A program made the position numbers and the translations under genes. The notes beneath the pieces are model-generated. The model searched no databases, was not told the origin of the DNA, and saw nothing but the letters and a program-made list of their open reading frames with translations. Below, in pieces: positions 50,301-58,650 of a stretch of DNA of 64,000 nt (position 1 is its first letter; every line of letters begins with the position of its first letter). The stretch is from assembly GCA_037179385.1 (NCBI GenBank), contig CM074187.1:43558879-43622878 (forward strand), in the 5' to 3' direction. The DNA is from Holothuria scabra (lineage: Eukaryota > Echinodermata > Holothuroidea > Aspidochirotida > Holothuriidae).

Positions 50301-53300
50301 TTTGGCCAATTGGGGGGAGGGGCTATAGCCTCCCCAACTCCCGGGTGGTATGACCATAGTTTGAGGAGACTGCTTTTGTCCTTCACCCTGAAACTTTGTT
50401 CATTACAAGGGCACTGTAGCTTGAACCTCACTCTTCTTTGTTTCTCACAGGTAAAAAATGACATCACCAAAACTTGAATGCAAACTGGAAATTATAATTT
50501 AATCAACTCGCAGCAATTATCAAGATCCCTAATGATGGTATACACATGTATGGTTGGATGCTCTAAATTCAAAGTGACCTTCACAGTATTTTGAGAGAAC
50601 AATAACATAAATACCTAGCAAGCTATTGCCTATAATTTAAACCTTTGAAAATCACAAACCATAAAATCTAAATAAGTTTGGTGCATCAAATTGCTTACCG
50701 ATCTCAAAGGCATTTTTGCATTGTTATATTTTACTAGTTTTCCATTTTTAATGGTATTTTTTGTCTTGCAACAAATAAGCAAAGTAGTCCAGCTGAGTTA
50801 TTCATTCATAAGAAGTGATCCCATAGTTACTATAAAGTATTTGATCACAAACACCTGGAATATAAATATATGCAGTTACAAACACCTGCCTGGCCAGGTG
50901 TATCCAGCAATTATCTTTTGACCTTTTGTGATTGGTCTGTTGTTCTGTGTATTGATTGCAGAGTTCATACAGGTGCTAACTCAAAATACAACTTTATTAC
51001 ATTACTGCCATAAACCTCTTTATAATGCAGAACTAAGGATTTGCAGAAGAAAGGAAGAGGTCTCATATTAAAGGGGTAATGCAACACCCCATCTTGAAGT
51101 AGTGTAGTAGACTCAGACTGTGATTGGTTCTGAAACATCATGTGACAATATTTTTCTCCTCAAGTGAGACATTTACTTCTGCTTGGTTTACTGTACCTTA
51201 AATATGCAATATTGAAGTCCTGAAATATGAATGATACTTTGAAGAGAAATAATTAGAAAATTGTGAGATTTACCTGAAGGTTCAAAAATAAGTTTGGGGT
51301 GACTGCTCTTGCCCTTTAATGAGGCATACTGATAACTTCCCAACTGTGTTGAAGGTTACTACCACATGACAAAGCTTTTGTAATATTACTATGGTACCAT
51401 AAATAATTAGTCAAATTTCTCTTTCAAAGGTAAAAATTTTTGTTTGGCATTCTCCCTTGAAATGTTTTTGTGTTTTATTTGAAAAAGTGTCTGGTCACAA
51501 ATTTTGAAAAAGTTATTAATTTCTCATTGGTGAAGTTAGTTTAGTTTGGTATTAGTTAGGAAGATGAGGTTTAATGACACACCAACACAAACGTGTTATA
51601 TTGTGTCACCAAGTTAGACAAAGCAACAATGTTGAGGTAAAACTACATAAAAAAGAAAAAGTAAGATCTAGAACAGGTGGTCAATTTTTACTAAAAGGAT
51701 AGCAAGTGGGAGCCATGTCAGAAATTTTTATAAAGTCTGCTTTCTTTGAGGAAGCCAAGAATAAGGGAAGAATCGGTTTGTTCGAAGTTTTTACTGTAGG
51801 TACTCATTGGTGATACAATTATTTGTATGACTGTAGAACATGGGGGTTATTGTACATTCAACCATTTATCAAGTGAATGTGAAAAAAACTTTTAAATTTG
51901 ATAAACCTTGGTAAATTATGCTCAAAGGTCTGATTCTCTCCTGCCCCCCCCCCCCCCTTTAGTGTAATTTTGCAGTAGAGCACAGAAATTTTCAATTGTC
52001 ACAGCTCTTTGATTGACACCTAGTTCAAAAATGCAGACTACCAAAGCTCTTATTACACACAATCAACTGTACTGAGAGTGCTTTGATTCCAATTGGGGAC
52101 ATGTACAGTATGCTGTGCCCCTGTACTCAGGGTGGTTTGGGGGTTAGAATCCCCCATGACCCAACCTTGCAATGCAAAAAACACCTAAAATAATGTTTTT
52201 TTCTCTCTAGCCTTTTCCTTCCTGTTGTGCCCCCCCCCCCCCCCCCCAAGACACAATCCTGACTATGTGTCTGGCCCTGACTGAACAGTAATACATTGTA
52301 TAGCAAACTTGAAACAATCCACACAAAGTAAGAAAGATTAAAGCAAAGAGTAACAAAAATGCAAGTAACATATTGGCAATGTTAGTTTACAACTTAATAT
52401 GATATCAAAGAAAGAAAACATGTGAGAGTTGTGTGCCTTATATATCTGAAATGTGTGAATGTTGACAAGTAAGACCGTGTTACTACAGCAGGAGAGAGAT
52501 AGAACAATGCCAATCACAAAGTCCATTTTAGGTTATTCTACTGTACCCTGTGCATTAGTATACAAATGTTTATTATGAGAGATAGAATTTTAAAACTGGA
52601 AAGACTGAATGGTTTATTAAATGGGGCAAAGCAGAATTAAAAACAGCATTCAGTTCTTCAATTAATCAATATTCAAAATTTATCACACGAATGGAAACCA
52701 TGTTTTCTATTCAGTTACCTTACTTTCTTCAGATTTTGGCCACTAGATTATGCTGGGGGGAATTGTTTAAATGTTGTACTAACAGAATATTATTTTTGCT
52801 CATTAACATGAAGATATTGCACTGTAAATAAAATTAAGTATGTAGTAATGCATAGCGGGGATGTAGCTAGCCAAATTTGAGTGCCTGGTAATTGTCTGAT
52901 CTGGGAAAAGCACCTCACCCTACCCCATGACATCTACCTCATATTTCAGCCATTTAAAATTTTTCATTTTTTACCTCATTTTACTTTAGGGAGTGAATTT
53001 GGGACTAGTTTTAGGTCTAATCAGGAAGATTTGTGGTGGGTGGGGAGATGTGTATTTGCCTGGATTACTGGTTGGGAATACGGAATGCTGGGTGTCACCA
53101 CCCACTGTAGCTACGTCCCTGATGCATAGGCTTTACTGATTTAAAGAAGAGGAAAAAGTTGTAAATATTAGAATGGGACACTGAAGTCAAAAATTTCTGT
53201 TTGGCAAAAGTATACTCAAAATACATATTTGGATAATGTTGTTTAAAAGTAGTAGGTATTTAATTTCTGTGCACTAAGTCTAACATGCAGATACCTGTAC

Positions 53301-55093
53301 ATTGCAATTTTTTGCTTTGTTCATATGTACTACATGATGCAAACACTGGATAAAAAAGGATGAAAAAAAAAAAATTTTTGTCACAAACTATAATTATATA
53401 CAGTTATGATGGGTGTGTGATATGATTGTGGCTTTATACATACATTTATACATATAACCATGGGTTCCAAGAGTTAGTGCCAAGCAATGCAATGCAAGAA
53501 TGGTGTTAGTGGAGGAGGCTGATACCTCACCACTTTGGGGAATTTTTCAGGTTTGTCATGGAGTCTTAATTTATACAATAATGTGTAAACAAAAAACCTT
53601 CCGTTGCCCCAACAGTATGCCTGATTTTGTTCATCTGAAGCACGTTTCTTCAATTAAGAGCCAAAAGTCTCTTCAATACCCCAATTTTTCTGATAACCTT
53701 TCCCCAAAATCCAAATTGTTTCAAGTTCCTTCTAAACACTCTCAAATTTTCACTTTTTTTCCATCAAACTTTGTGCACCCAAACTTTTTCCTTACTCCCC
53801 TTTTGGACAACTCATTGGCTTTGTCTGGACTTCAGCTTTTTTACCATCCCCCATATTGTCCCACTGCTAGAGGCAAGAAGTGAGGTTAGTTGAGGCACAG
53901 AAAAGATACTTTTAGACAGTAAGAAGCAAAAAAATAAAAAACAAAACAAAGACTATTCATTATCTCATTTAATTAATTACAAGACTGAAAAAAAGAGGTT
54001 ATGGGAACCCATTTTGGACCAAGATTCAAAATGAAAATACTGAACAGTTTACTACTATAAATATTTAACAACTCTTTCAGCTGCAAAGATGCAATAAGAA
54101 GAAAATAATTTGATAATTCAAAATGGTAGCCAAGGACTGTTGAAACAGGGTTTGCTCTACAGTCCTCTCTTTCACTGATCAGGAGGTCTGAAGTTCGATT
54201 TCTGGCCGGATTATACTGTACCAAGCCTTTAAAAATGGTACCTACTGCCATTGTGCTTGGTTCTCAGCATGAGCCATGGAGTAGCAGGGAATAATTTATC
54301 CAGTATTGCATCGCAATTTGCTCACAAACAGGCCAAGTTGCTACACAAATGAGAAATTGCGTAGCAATATTTTGTGTGCATAACCCTAACATTTTCACAA
54401 ACAATGTGTGAAAGATCTCAAAAATCTTCAAAACTGCTATGCAAAATTTGAAAGCAAAATTATTCCTTGAGTAGGGAAAACAAGCCAGTGAGCCACAACT
54501 GAAAAAATGCTGTGGCCTGCCTGACTTACATGTACACCAATTGGTTTGAAAAAGAGTCATAAAACCTCATTTAACTAACTGATTTGACATAACTTTCAAC
54601 CTGATGACTTCTCCAATGATAATTTCTACCATGATGTACAGTACAATCTTCAGACAACACCAAACTGGAAAATTTGGACTGAGTAACTAGGGTAGACATT
54701 GGCTGGGAAATAGCACTGAGGTAGTTATGTAGGAAAGCTGAGTCAGGGTAAGTTGTCCAGGTGAGGGGATGGAATCAAACAATAGTCAGTAGATTGAAAG
54801 GTGGCTTAGAGTTAACACTAGTACCATTGCTAAATTTGTATATACAATGTACAACATGGCATTTACTGTAGGAGGGTCTTTAATAGGCATCGTTTTGTCA
54901 ATGGCATTTCACTGAGAACAAAAAATAATGTCACCACACTCTACCCATTCCTTACAACTGCTTTTTGGAAAATTGTCTATTCCCAATAATTTGGAATCTT
55001 TTACTCACCTGGATCAAATGTATCTCTCAAATATACAGCAAGGAACACTCCAAACACTGTCAAAACTAGAATCATCTTTTTAAAGAATGCCAT
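32130..55093 (-). CDS. 11-beta-hydroxysteroid dehydrogenase 1-like short-chain dehydrogenase, 6 coding exons, 299 aa
   Basis: A complete minus-strand gene: 55009-55093, 41912-42042, 39553-39747, 36258-36360, 34508-34636 and 32130-32386, joined in frame (900 nt with stop). Family members are ER-anchored NADP(H) oxidoreductases that interconvert hydroxyl and keto groups, classically on 11-oxo/11-hydroxy steroids. Visible features are a hydrophobic N-terminal anchor (residues about 8-21), the cofactor loop TGSSTGIG (39-46), LDMS near 90, NHI (118-120, the NNAG equivalent), catalytic Asn about 142, Ser about 169 in SSVAG, and Tyr182/Lys186 in YCCSK. The length is close to the roughly 290 aa of HSD11B1. 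The exact substrate cannot be read from sequence, and other HSD11B1-like or DHRS7-type members remain possible. The introns are long and full of SINEs and MITEs. Confidence 0.9.
32387..34507. other. HSD11B1-like intron 5, nothing recognised
   Basis: AT-rich. The 108-codon open frame at 33270-33596 on the plus strand has no motif and no splice context. Confidence 0.45.
34508..34636 (-). CDS. HSD11B1-like exon 5 (YxxxK active site)
   Basis: Encodes KIGVPFTALYCCSKFGLSGF then FSSYRLELG and IDVSITEFII. Tyr182 and Lys186 are the catalytic pair. The acceptor is TCTTTCAG and the donor is GTGAGT. Confidence 0.93.
35272..35392 (-). mobile_element. SINE S1 fragment, minus orientation
   Basis: Tail and body (CAGTTTCTAACCTATTGGTT through CCATTGCTTATGCGGAGC). 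The head is missing. Confidence 0.85.
35393..38214. other. HSD11B1-like introns 3-4 apart from exon 4, nothing recognised
   Basis: No further exon or element border found outside the exon at 36258-36360. Confidence 0.4.
36258..36360 (-). CDS. HSD11B1-like exon 4 (catalytic Ser)
   Basis: Reads IMDVNLRAYVSMATNAMPML then EKSKGSIAVLSSVA, ending with the first base of Gly. It has the acceptor CTCTTTTCAG and donor GTAAAT. Asn in DVNL and the Ser of SSVAG are family residues. Confidence 0.93.
38215..38431 (+). mobile_element. MITE family C, partial copy
   Basis: Shares TATTGCATATTCAGGGTAGA, AATATTGTCACATGATTCTC and the TTTAAAGG end with the copies at 43983-44244, 49941-50220 and 51068-51319. The left end was not resolved. 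Confidence 0.65.
38907..39211 (+). mobile_element. MITE family B, copy 2
   Basis: Runs from TTAAACACCCAGTTCTCTCA to GGTTTGGCCCGTTAA. The interior is closely similar to 7956-8255, e.g. CAGTACTGTTCATGCTGTGT and AGCTGTCAATCAAAGAGCTG. Confidence 0.88.
39553..39747 (-). CDS. HSD11B1-like exon 3 (NHI motif)
   Basis: A 65-codon phase-0 exon. It contains ELGAEEAYYIPLDMS, RRFGGLDHLIMNHIASN and ends DWDKFNL before GTAAAT. The NHI in place of NNAG is as in HSD11B1. Confidence 0.93.
40533..40780 (-). mobile_element. SINE S1, near full length, minus orientation
   Basis: Tail, body, B-box complement region (TGGCCAGGAGTCCATCTCCA) and head (GCTCTAACCACTTGACCATG) are all present. Confidence 0.9.
41912..42042 (-). 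CDS. HSD11B1-like exon 2 (cofactor-binding TGSSTGIG)
   Basis: Acceptor TTATTTTACAG. Two bases complete Glu, then SIRGKRVIITGSSTGIGEQV and the segment ending NVLEK. ITARR after the second strand fits an NADP(H)-preferring enzyme. The donor is GTTTGA, which is weak. Confidence 0.92.
42455..42935 (-). mobile_element. SINE S1, minus orientation, split by about 250 bp
   Basis: Tail and body occupy 42455-42606, and the B-box/head part lies at 42858-42930 (CTCTAACCACTTGACCATGC). The intervening 42607-42857 is unrelated and looks like a later insertion, although I could not define its ends. Confidence 0.75.
43983..44244 (+). mobile_element. MITE family C, copy with TTAA ends
   Basis: Starts TTAAAGGTAAGGAGCAGTCC and ends GACTGTTCTTGCCCT plus TTAA. 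The terminal inverted repeat core is AGGGCAAGARCAGTC, and internal landmarks are shared with the copy at 51068. Confidence 0.8.
44245..45510. other. HSD11B1-like intron 1, nothing recognised
   Basis: AT-rich with no exon or element border recognised. Confidence 0.4.
45511..45610 (-). mobile_element. SINE S1 fragment, minus orientation
   Basis: Tail and part of the body (TTTTATGGCCCAGTTTCCAA through GGCTTGTTTTCCCTATTCCA). Confidence 0.85.
45717..45807 (+). mobile_element. SINE S1 body fragment with 14-bp flanking direct repeats
   Basis: CTGACCTCTAAAAA at 45703-45716 and 45808-45821 flanks a fragment lacking both the tRNA head and the tail. It is one of only two S1 copies in the window with clear direct-repeat flanks. 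Confidence 0.8.
46019..46103 (+). other. Exon-like open stretch, unrecognised
   Basis: Between an acceptor-like TCTGTTCAG and a GTACAT, the plus strand reads VPCKIDEEFVPALSKILCSK then EELLTVHA. It looks more protein-like than nearby open frames. No partner exons were found on the plus strand, and the family is unknown to me. It lies in an intron of the minus-strand dehydrogenase. Confidence 0.2.
46346..46412. repeat. Inverted repeat (hairpin)
   Basis: The left arm 46346-46369 (GCAGTGTGCACTAG, GTTTAC) pairs with the right arm 46381-46412 (GTAAAC, CCAGTGCACACTGC), with an insertion in the right arm. Confidence 0.7.
46830..47082 (+). mobile_element. piggyBac-type MITE family A, copy 2
   Basis: Terminal CCCTTTACCGTTGTGCTCC and CAACGGTAAAGGGTTAA. 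The left target site reads TTGA rather than TTAA, so it is probably mutated. Same orientation as copies 1 and 3. Confidence 0.9.
47178..47436 (+). mobile_element. piggyBac-type MITE family A, copy 3
   Basis: A 259-bp copy between TTAA at 47178-47181 and 47433-47436, only about 95 bp from copy 2 and in the same orientation. Confidence 0.93.
47855..48093. repeat. 16-bp minisatellite, left part
   Basis: Degenerate repeats of AACCTTCGACCTAGTG. The array is interrupted at 48094 and resumes at 49025. Confidence 0.85.
48094..49024. mobile_element. hAT-type non-autonomous element inside the minisatellite
   Basis: Ends TAGGGGTGGGCAACC and GGTGGCCCACTTCTG form an imperfect terminal inverted repeat. 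ACCTAGTG flanks it on both sides (48086-48093, 49025-49032), the 8-bp duplication expected for hAT. Because the host array contains ACCTAGTG repeatedly, the duplication alone is weak, but the end motifs support it. The interior (48430-48840) holds about four units of about 107 bp with ATGCAATTTGGTGCATC and CCCTTTGGAAA. Confidence 0.8.
49025..49300. repeat. 16-bp minisatellite, right part
   Basis: Clear tandem units such as AACCTTCAACCTAGTG and AACCTTTGACCTAGTG, continuing the left part. Confidence 0.92.
49338..49505. mobile_element. MITE family F, diverged copy
   Basis: GAATAATTTATCCCGTATTG at the left and TATTCCCTG at the right match the element at 54285-54469. Confidence 0.65.
49941..50220 (-). 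mobile_element. MITE family C, diverged copy
   Basis: Starts TTAAAGGGAAAATGTAGTCA and shares CATGTGACAATATTTTTCTC and GAAATTTAATGAATGATAT with 51068-51319. The right end has decayed. Confidence 0.7.
51068..51319 (-). mobile_element. MITE family C, copy with TTAA ends
   Basis: A 252-bp copy from TTAAAGGGGTAATGCAACAC to GACTGCTCTTGCCCT plus TTAA. It contains CATGTGACAATATTTTTCTC and TGAATGATACTTTGAAGAGA. Confidence 0.82.
51965..52095 (-). mobile_element. MITE family B, truncated copy
   Basis: CAGCTCTTTGATTGACA and GTACTGAGAGTGCTTTGATT are the reverse complement of the middle of family B. The ends are absent. Confidence 0.7.
52856..53121. mobile_element. hAT-type MITE with perfect 8-bp duplication ATGCATAG
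   Basis: Ends CGGGGATGTAGCTA and GTAGCTACGTCCCTG form a terminal inverted repeat, with ATGCATAG on both sides (52848-52855, 53122-53129). It is 266 bp and has no transposase. Confidence 0.9.
53130..54119. other. HSD11B1-like intron 1 sequence, nothing recognised
   Basis: A 127-codon plus-strand open frame at 53500-53883 is low in motif content and has no splice context, so I do not call it a gene. Confidence 0.4.
54120..54595 (+). mobile_element. SINE S1 interrupted by a MITE
   Basis: Head with a B-box-like GGTCTGAAGTTCGATTTC, body to ATGGAGTAG at 54284, then an inserted element, then the body resumes AGTAGGGAAAACAAGCCAGT at 54470 and runs to the tail. Confidence 0.9.
54285..54469. mobile_element. 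MITE family F inserted in a SINE, 5-bp duplication AGTAG
   Basis: Ends CAGGGAATAATTT and AAATTATTCCTTG are near-perfect inverted repeats. AGTAG is present at 54280-54284 and 54470-54474, while other SINE copies have it once (GGAGTAGGGAAAACA). The inserted sequence is 185 bp. Confidence 0.9.
55009..55093 (-). CDS. HSD11B1-like exon 1 (membrane anchor, start codon)
   Basis: ATG at 55093-55091, then AFFKKMILVLTVFGVFLAVY, a short cytosolic basic start and one hydrophobic segment, ending DTFDP plus G before GTGAGT. An acceptor-like TTTTACAG ending at 55146 suggests that the exon extends to 55145 as 5' UTR. Confidence 0.9.
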
Positions 55094-55689
55094 CTTGAAA
55101 ATTGCCTTGATTTTCAAGACTTTTGTGTAAGAAAGAGACTTCTTCCTGTAAAAGTTTAAAAGACAAAAGAAATGTTCTCATGGTTGGCCAAATTGTCTTG
55201 TCTGTATTTTATATTATTTACTTTTTTATTTTTCATCTTGTATTTAGTTCATTTTGACCACCTTTTTTTATTTTTAATTTTTGGGGGCTGCAACCTTGTA
55301 GTAAATTTTGACCCTGCTAATATACTGCCCCGTTAGATGCTTGACTATACATTGCAAAATGATCTGATCTATGTGGCTGGTGCTTACTCTACCTTCCAAT
55401 TACATTTTGTCACATTAAAGGAGAGAAAAATGCAATATTTGAATGAATTTCAGTTTTAAATGTTCTACATTTTTATACACTTCTTGAATACCAAATTCCT
55501 CCTATTAGGAAGTTTACTACTGAAAAAAAGTGATTGTATCTTGAGTCAGCCAATATTGAGTCTGTCACTCAGATGGCACTGGCGCTCCGTACTAGTACTG
55601 GCTGTCAAACGCTATACATATAAAACATGGAAAGGCAGGAACCTTTCAGCTTTAGACCTGACTCAAAAATCTTGGATGATTATGAGAAC

Positions 55690-56060
55690 AAAATAGGCAT
55701 AGGCCCTAGTATTATTACAGACTGACAATGAAGCATAACATTAGGTCTAGCTAATGTAGTTACAGTTGTAATAAGATGATGAGTAACAACTGTAGTCCTG
55801 CCCTAGGCCTACGCTCCTTGTGCAACTAGTCTAGCCTAACCCTCTGAAAAATAGGTCTTGCCTAGCTAGGCCTAAAATAGTAATAATATGCAGTTTCTCT
55901 GTCTTCATTTGTAACCTAGCCTAGGCTAGGCTATGAAACGTTAACATTAGGCCTTGCTCACGGACTCGGCCTAGTATTTATTTAATAGTAAATGCAGTGA
56001 GACTACGCTACAGGCTAGAACTAAGGCCTAGGCATAGGTTAGGCTACAAGTTAATTTCAA
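55690..56060. repeat. GCCTA/TAGGC-rich stretch at the 5' end of the HSD11B1-like gene
   Basis: More than a dozen occurrences of GCCTA or TAGGC on either strand (e.g. CCTAGCTAGGCCTA, AGCCTAGGCTAGGCTA), much denser than elsewhere in the window. Simple-sequence or regulatory meaning is unknown. Confidence 0.7.
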
Positions 56061-56250
56061 TGACACCAACGATCAACGTTACAAAACTAAATAACAAAAT
56101 CCATTCTCACTTTGGTATGAAGTTGACAGCAAAACCCCTCCGAACCTACGATTGCGTTCTAGCCTCAACCATGTGTAGCACACATAGGTTATGCCAACAA
56201 CAGTTCAACGACTTGTGCAGGTTGATCTTAAAAATTGTGTAAACACTCAC

Positions 56251-56340
56251 ACTCTGCCTTTAGTATGTACGAGTGTAACTCACTAAGGCCATTAATTCGC
56301 GACTGAGTTTGTTGACCGTAAGCACCGTGCACCGCGTTCC
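56251..56340 (-). promoter_or_regulatory. Candidate 5' UTR exon/promoter of the HSD11B1-like gene
   Basis: Minus-strand sequence ending GGCAGAGT before the donor GTGAGTG (near 56250) could be the non-coding first exon that splices to the acceptor ending at 55146. It contains CpG-bearing sequence (ACCGCG, TCGCGA) in an otherwise AT-rich area. No TATA box was recognised. Inference only. Confidence 0.35.
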
Positions 56341-56388
56341 AAATTTTAGGTCGATTGAATCAGGTGCCTCGATCAGCTGACAGCGTTG

Positions 56389-56690
56389 TTAAAGGGGTTG
56401 TGCAGTTAAGGCAGTCATTCGTCACCTTAAACTACACTTTCAGTATACATATATCAAAACTCTCAGTTGGTACAGCTCTTTGATTGGCTTCACATTCAGA
56501 CAATGCATCATAGCTGAATTACACAGCATGGGCACTGAGAGTGTCTTGATTACACATTATGGACTTGTATGGCCACTGGGACAAGCCATGAAGCAATAAA
56601 CAAGGATTGTGTCTGGATAAAGATGAGTTTTAGATAAATGTGGGAGGGGCTAGAAGTAGTATTGGGAAATTATGGGAAGTTTGTAATCTT
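56389..56690 (-). mobile_element. MITE family B, diverged copy upstream of the HSD11B1-like gene
   Basis: Begins TTAAAGGGGTTGTGCAG and carries the reverse complement of family B landmarks: CAGCTCTTTGATTGGC, ACTGAGAGTGTCTTGATTA, GGATTGTGTCTGGATAAAGA and GTGGGAGGGGCTAGAAGT. It sits about 50 bp upstream of the putative first exon. Confidence 0.75.
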
Positions 56691-57139
56691 TCTATTTTTA
56701 TTGGATAGAAATGAATTATTTAATAGGATTTCAGTTTCTTCATAGTTCTTGCGATGTATATCATTATATCCTATTTGAGGTTCTCGATGGTATGCATTCC
56801 GTGCTACAGTGGTGCAAGAGGGGGCATTTCATCCTTGCCCCATCAATTGCCTACTCCTTCACGTTAGATCAGTAAGGGGTCAGGTGAATGGAAAAAGTAA
56901 GTAATAAATTGCTCCTGAGATTTAATTTTTTTTCCAGACATGTGATAACATTTCAAAGCTTGCCAGGGTTTCGACCAAGTGGACTCACCCGCAGGAACGG
57001 GTGCTTCTGGCTATGTTTCGTGCTGTACCCCAAAACTGTTGCCTCATCATTCTTCTATGATTTTCATTTACCCCAAACCAATTTTGAAATTCTGGCGCCG
57101 CCTCTGACAATGTGTGAACTAATAAAATGTGCATAACTC

Positions 57140-58650
57140 CTCGTTACTGAAAAAGGCGAAATGGCCGCCATTTTGAACAATTTCATGGCCACACCAAGTC
57201 ACCAACATTTTATTTGATGGCATACATTTTGAAACTGATAGCTGAAAACCTTGAGTACCATTAAACAGAAGTGGGTAAGAACGTCTAAGGCAAAGAGGAC
57301 AGCGAAATACACAGGCTCATTATCTGCATAATTTATTTCCCATTTGTACAGTTAGTCCATAGAAGAAACATTTTTAGTAACTGCTGAAACTGTGGGTCTA
57401 AACCTTTTAATGGTCAAAACTCATGAATTATGTGTGCTATCTGTCAGAGTTTTGCCGGTATTGCATTTATTATTTAGGAGCAAACCTGTGGAGAAAATGA
57501 TATGAAGCAATGAAAACTATGATAAGATATTGAGATACCTTTATATTAAAATGTCGATTCTTTTTTGTAAAAAATAGCAAAAATCATGTTTTTTTTTTAT
57601 TTTTAGACATCTATGTGATTGCAAATCCCCTATAACTGTATATCACTGGAAAAACAATCTAACCAGCTTTCATATGACACCTCGTTTAGCAGTATGTGAC
57701 ACTCCGACAGGAAGACAGCTTCTTAACCCTTTACCGTTGTTTGGGTCCTTTTGGACCCATGCGGAGAGCTCGGCTGTCACCCATCTTTACTGTTTCACGC
57801 GGAGCTCGAAACTGCGAGTAGCTACCCGAAAATTCGGCCACAACAACGAGGGAGACAATAGTTTAAGGTCACGGGGTCAACGGCCTACGGAAGCCGATGC
57901 GGGGCGGGCTACGTCCGCTTTTCCGCCCACTCCCGAGGCGCGCAGATATGCCCCGATCGGAGCACAACGGTAAAGGGTTAAACATGAGAATCCAAAATGG
58001 CGGCCATTTTGGACTTCATGGCAATGCTCACCACTTTTTTAAAGACAGATTTTCAGGTTATGACAGACTGAAAGGGAAACACAGTGGATAAGAGTTTCTG
58101 AGGGACAGCTGGGGCCAGACAAGTACAAAGGGTCATAGAATACACGGTTAATAGCCAATTTGTACAGTAAGTCAATGGAAGAACACGTTTTGGGTAAATT
58201 CTGAAATCGAGGGTTGGAATGTTTGGACGGTCATAACTCATGAATTAGATATGCTATCCATCTGCGTTTTGCAGGTCTTAAACATATTACATAAGAGCTA
58301 ATTTGTGGAAAAAATCAAATGCATCTATGAAAGCTATCATGAGATACTGAAGTGAACATTTTATTAAAATTTCAATTTTCCGTAAAAATTTGCAAAAAAA
58401 TCACACTTTTTGCTATTTTTAGGCATTCATATTACACCGAACCCCCTAAAATTATACATCACTAGAGAGCAAATTTTATCAGCTTTCATATGACACCTTC
58501 TTTGGGGGTATGTGACCTTCTGACAGAGAAACAGCTCCTTAAACCTGAAAATCCAAAATGGCGGCCATTTTGGCGGCCATTTTGGATTTCCTGGCCACAC
58601 CCACCACTTGTGTAATGGCAAACAAGCAGAATATGATGCCCCAGGATCCC
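57140..58650. repeat. Tandem repeat of about 570-bp units (two full, one partial)
   Basis: Unit 1 (57140-57726) and unit 2 (57982-58549) share landmarks in order: ATGGCSGCCATTTTG, AATTTGTACAGTAAGTC-like, GTCATAACTCATGAATTA, AGATATTGAGATAC-like, and CTTTCATATGACACCT to ACAGCTYCTTAA. A third unit begins at 58550 with a doubled GGCGGCCATTTT. Unit 1 is separated from unit 2 by a MITE. CCAAAATGGCGGCCATTTTG is a near-perfect palindrome in units 2 and 3. Confidence 0.88.
57723..57981 (-). mobile_element. piggyBac-type MITE family A, copy 4 (inverted)
   Basis: A 259-bp copy between TTAA at 57723-57726 and 57978-57981, opposite in orientation to copies 1-3. The tandem unit without insertion has ACAGCTCCTTAAACCTGA at the equivalent place (58531-58548), an empty site with a single TTAA. 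Confidence 0.96.

Noticed and set aside
51940..52250. Long C runs as G-quadruplex regulatory sites
   Set aside because: They are homopolymer runs typical of transposon ends and possible assembly artefacts; there is no gene context.
53500..53883. 127-codon plus-strand open frame
   Set aside because: Low-complexity composition, no motif, no splice context, and inside an intron of the minus-strand gene.
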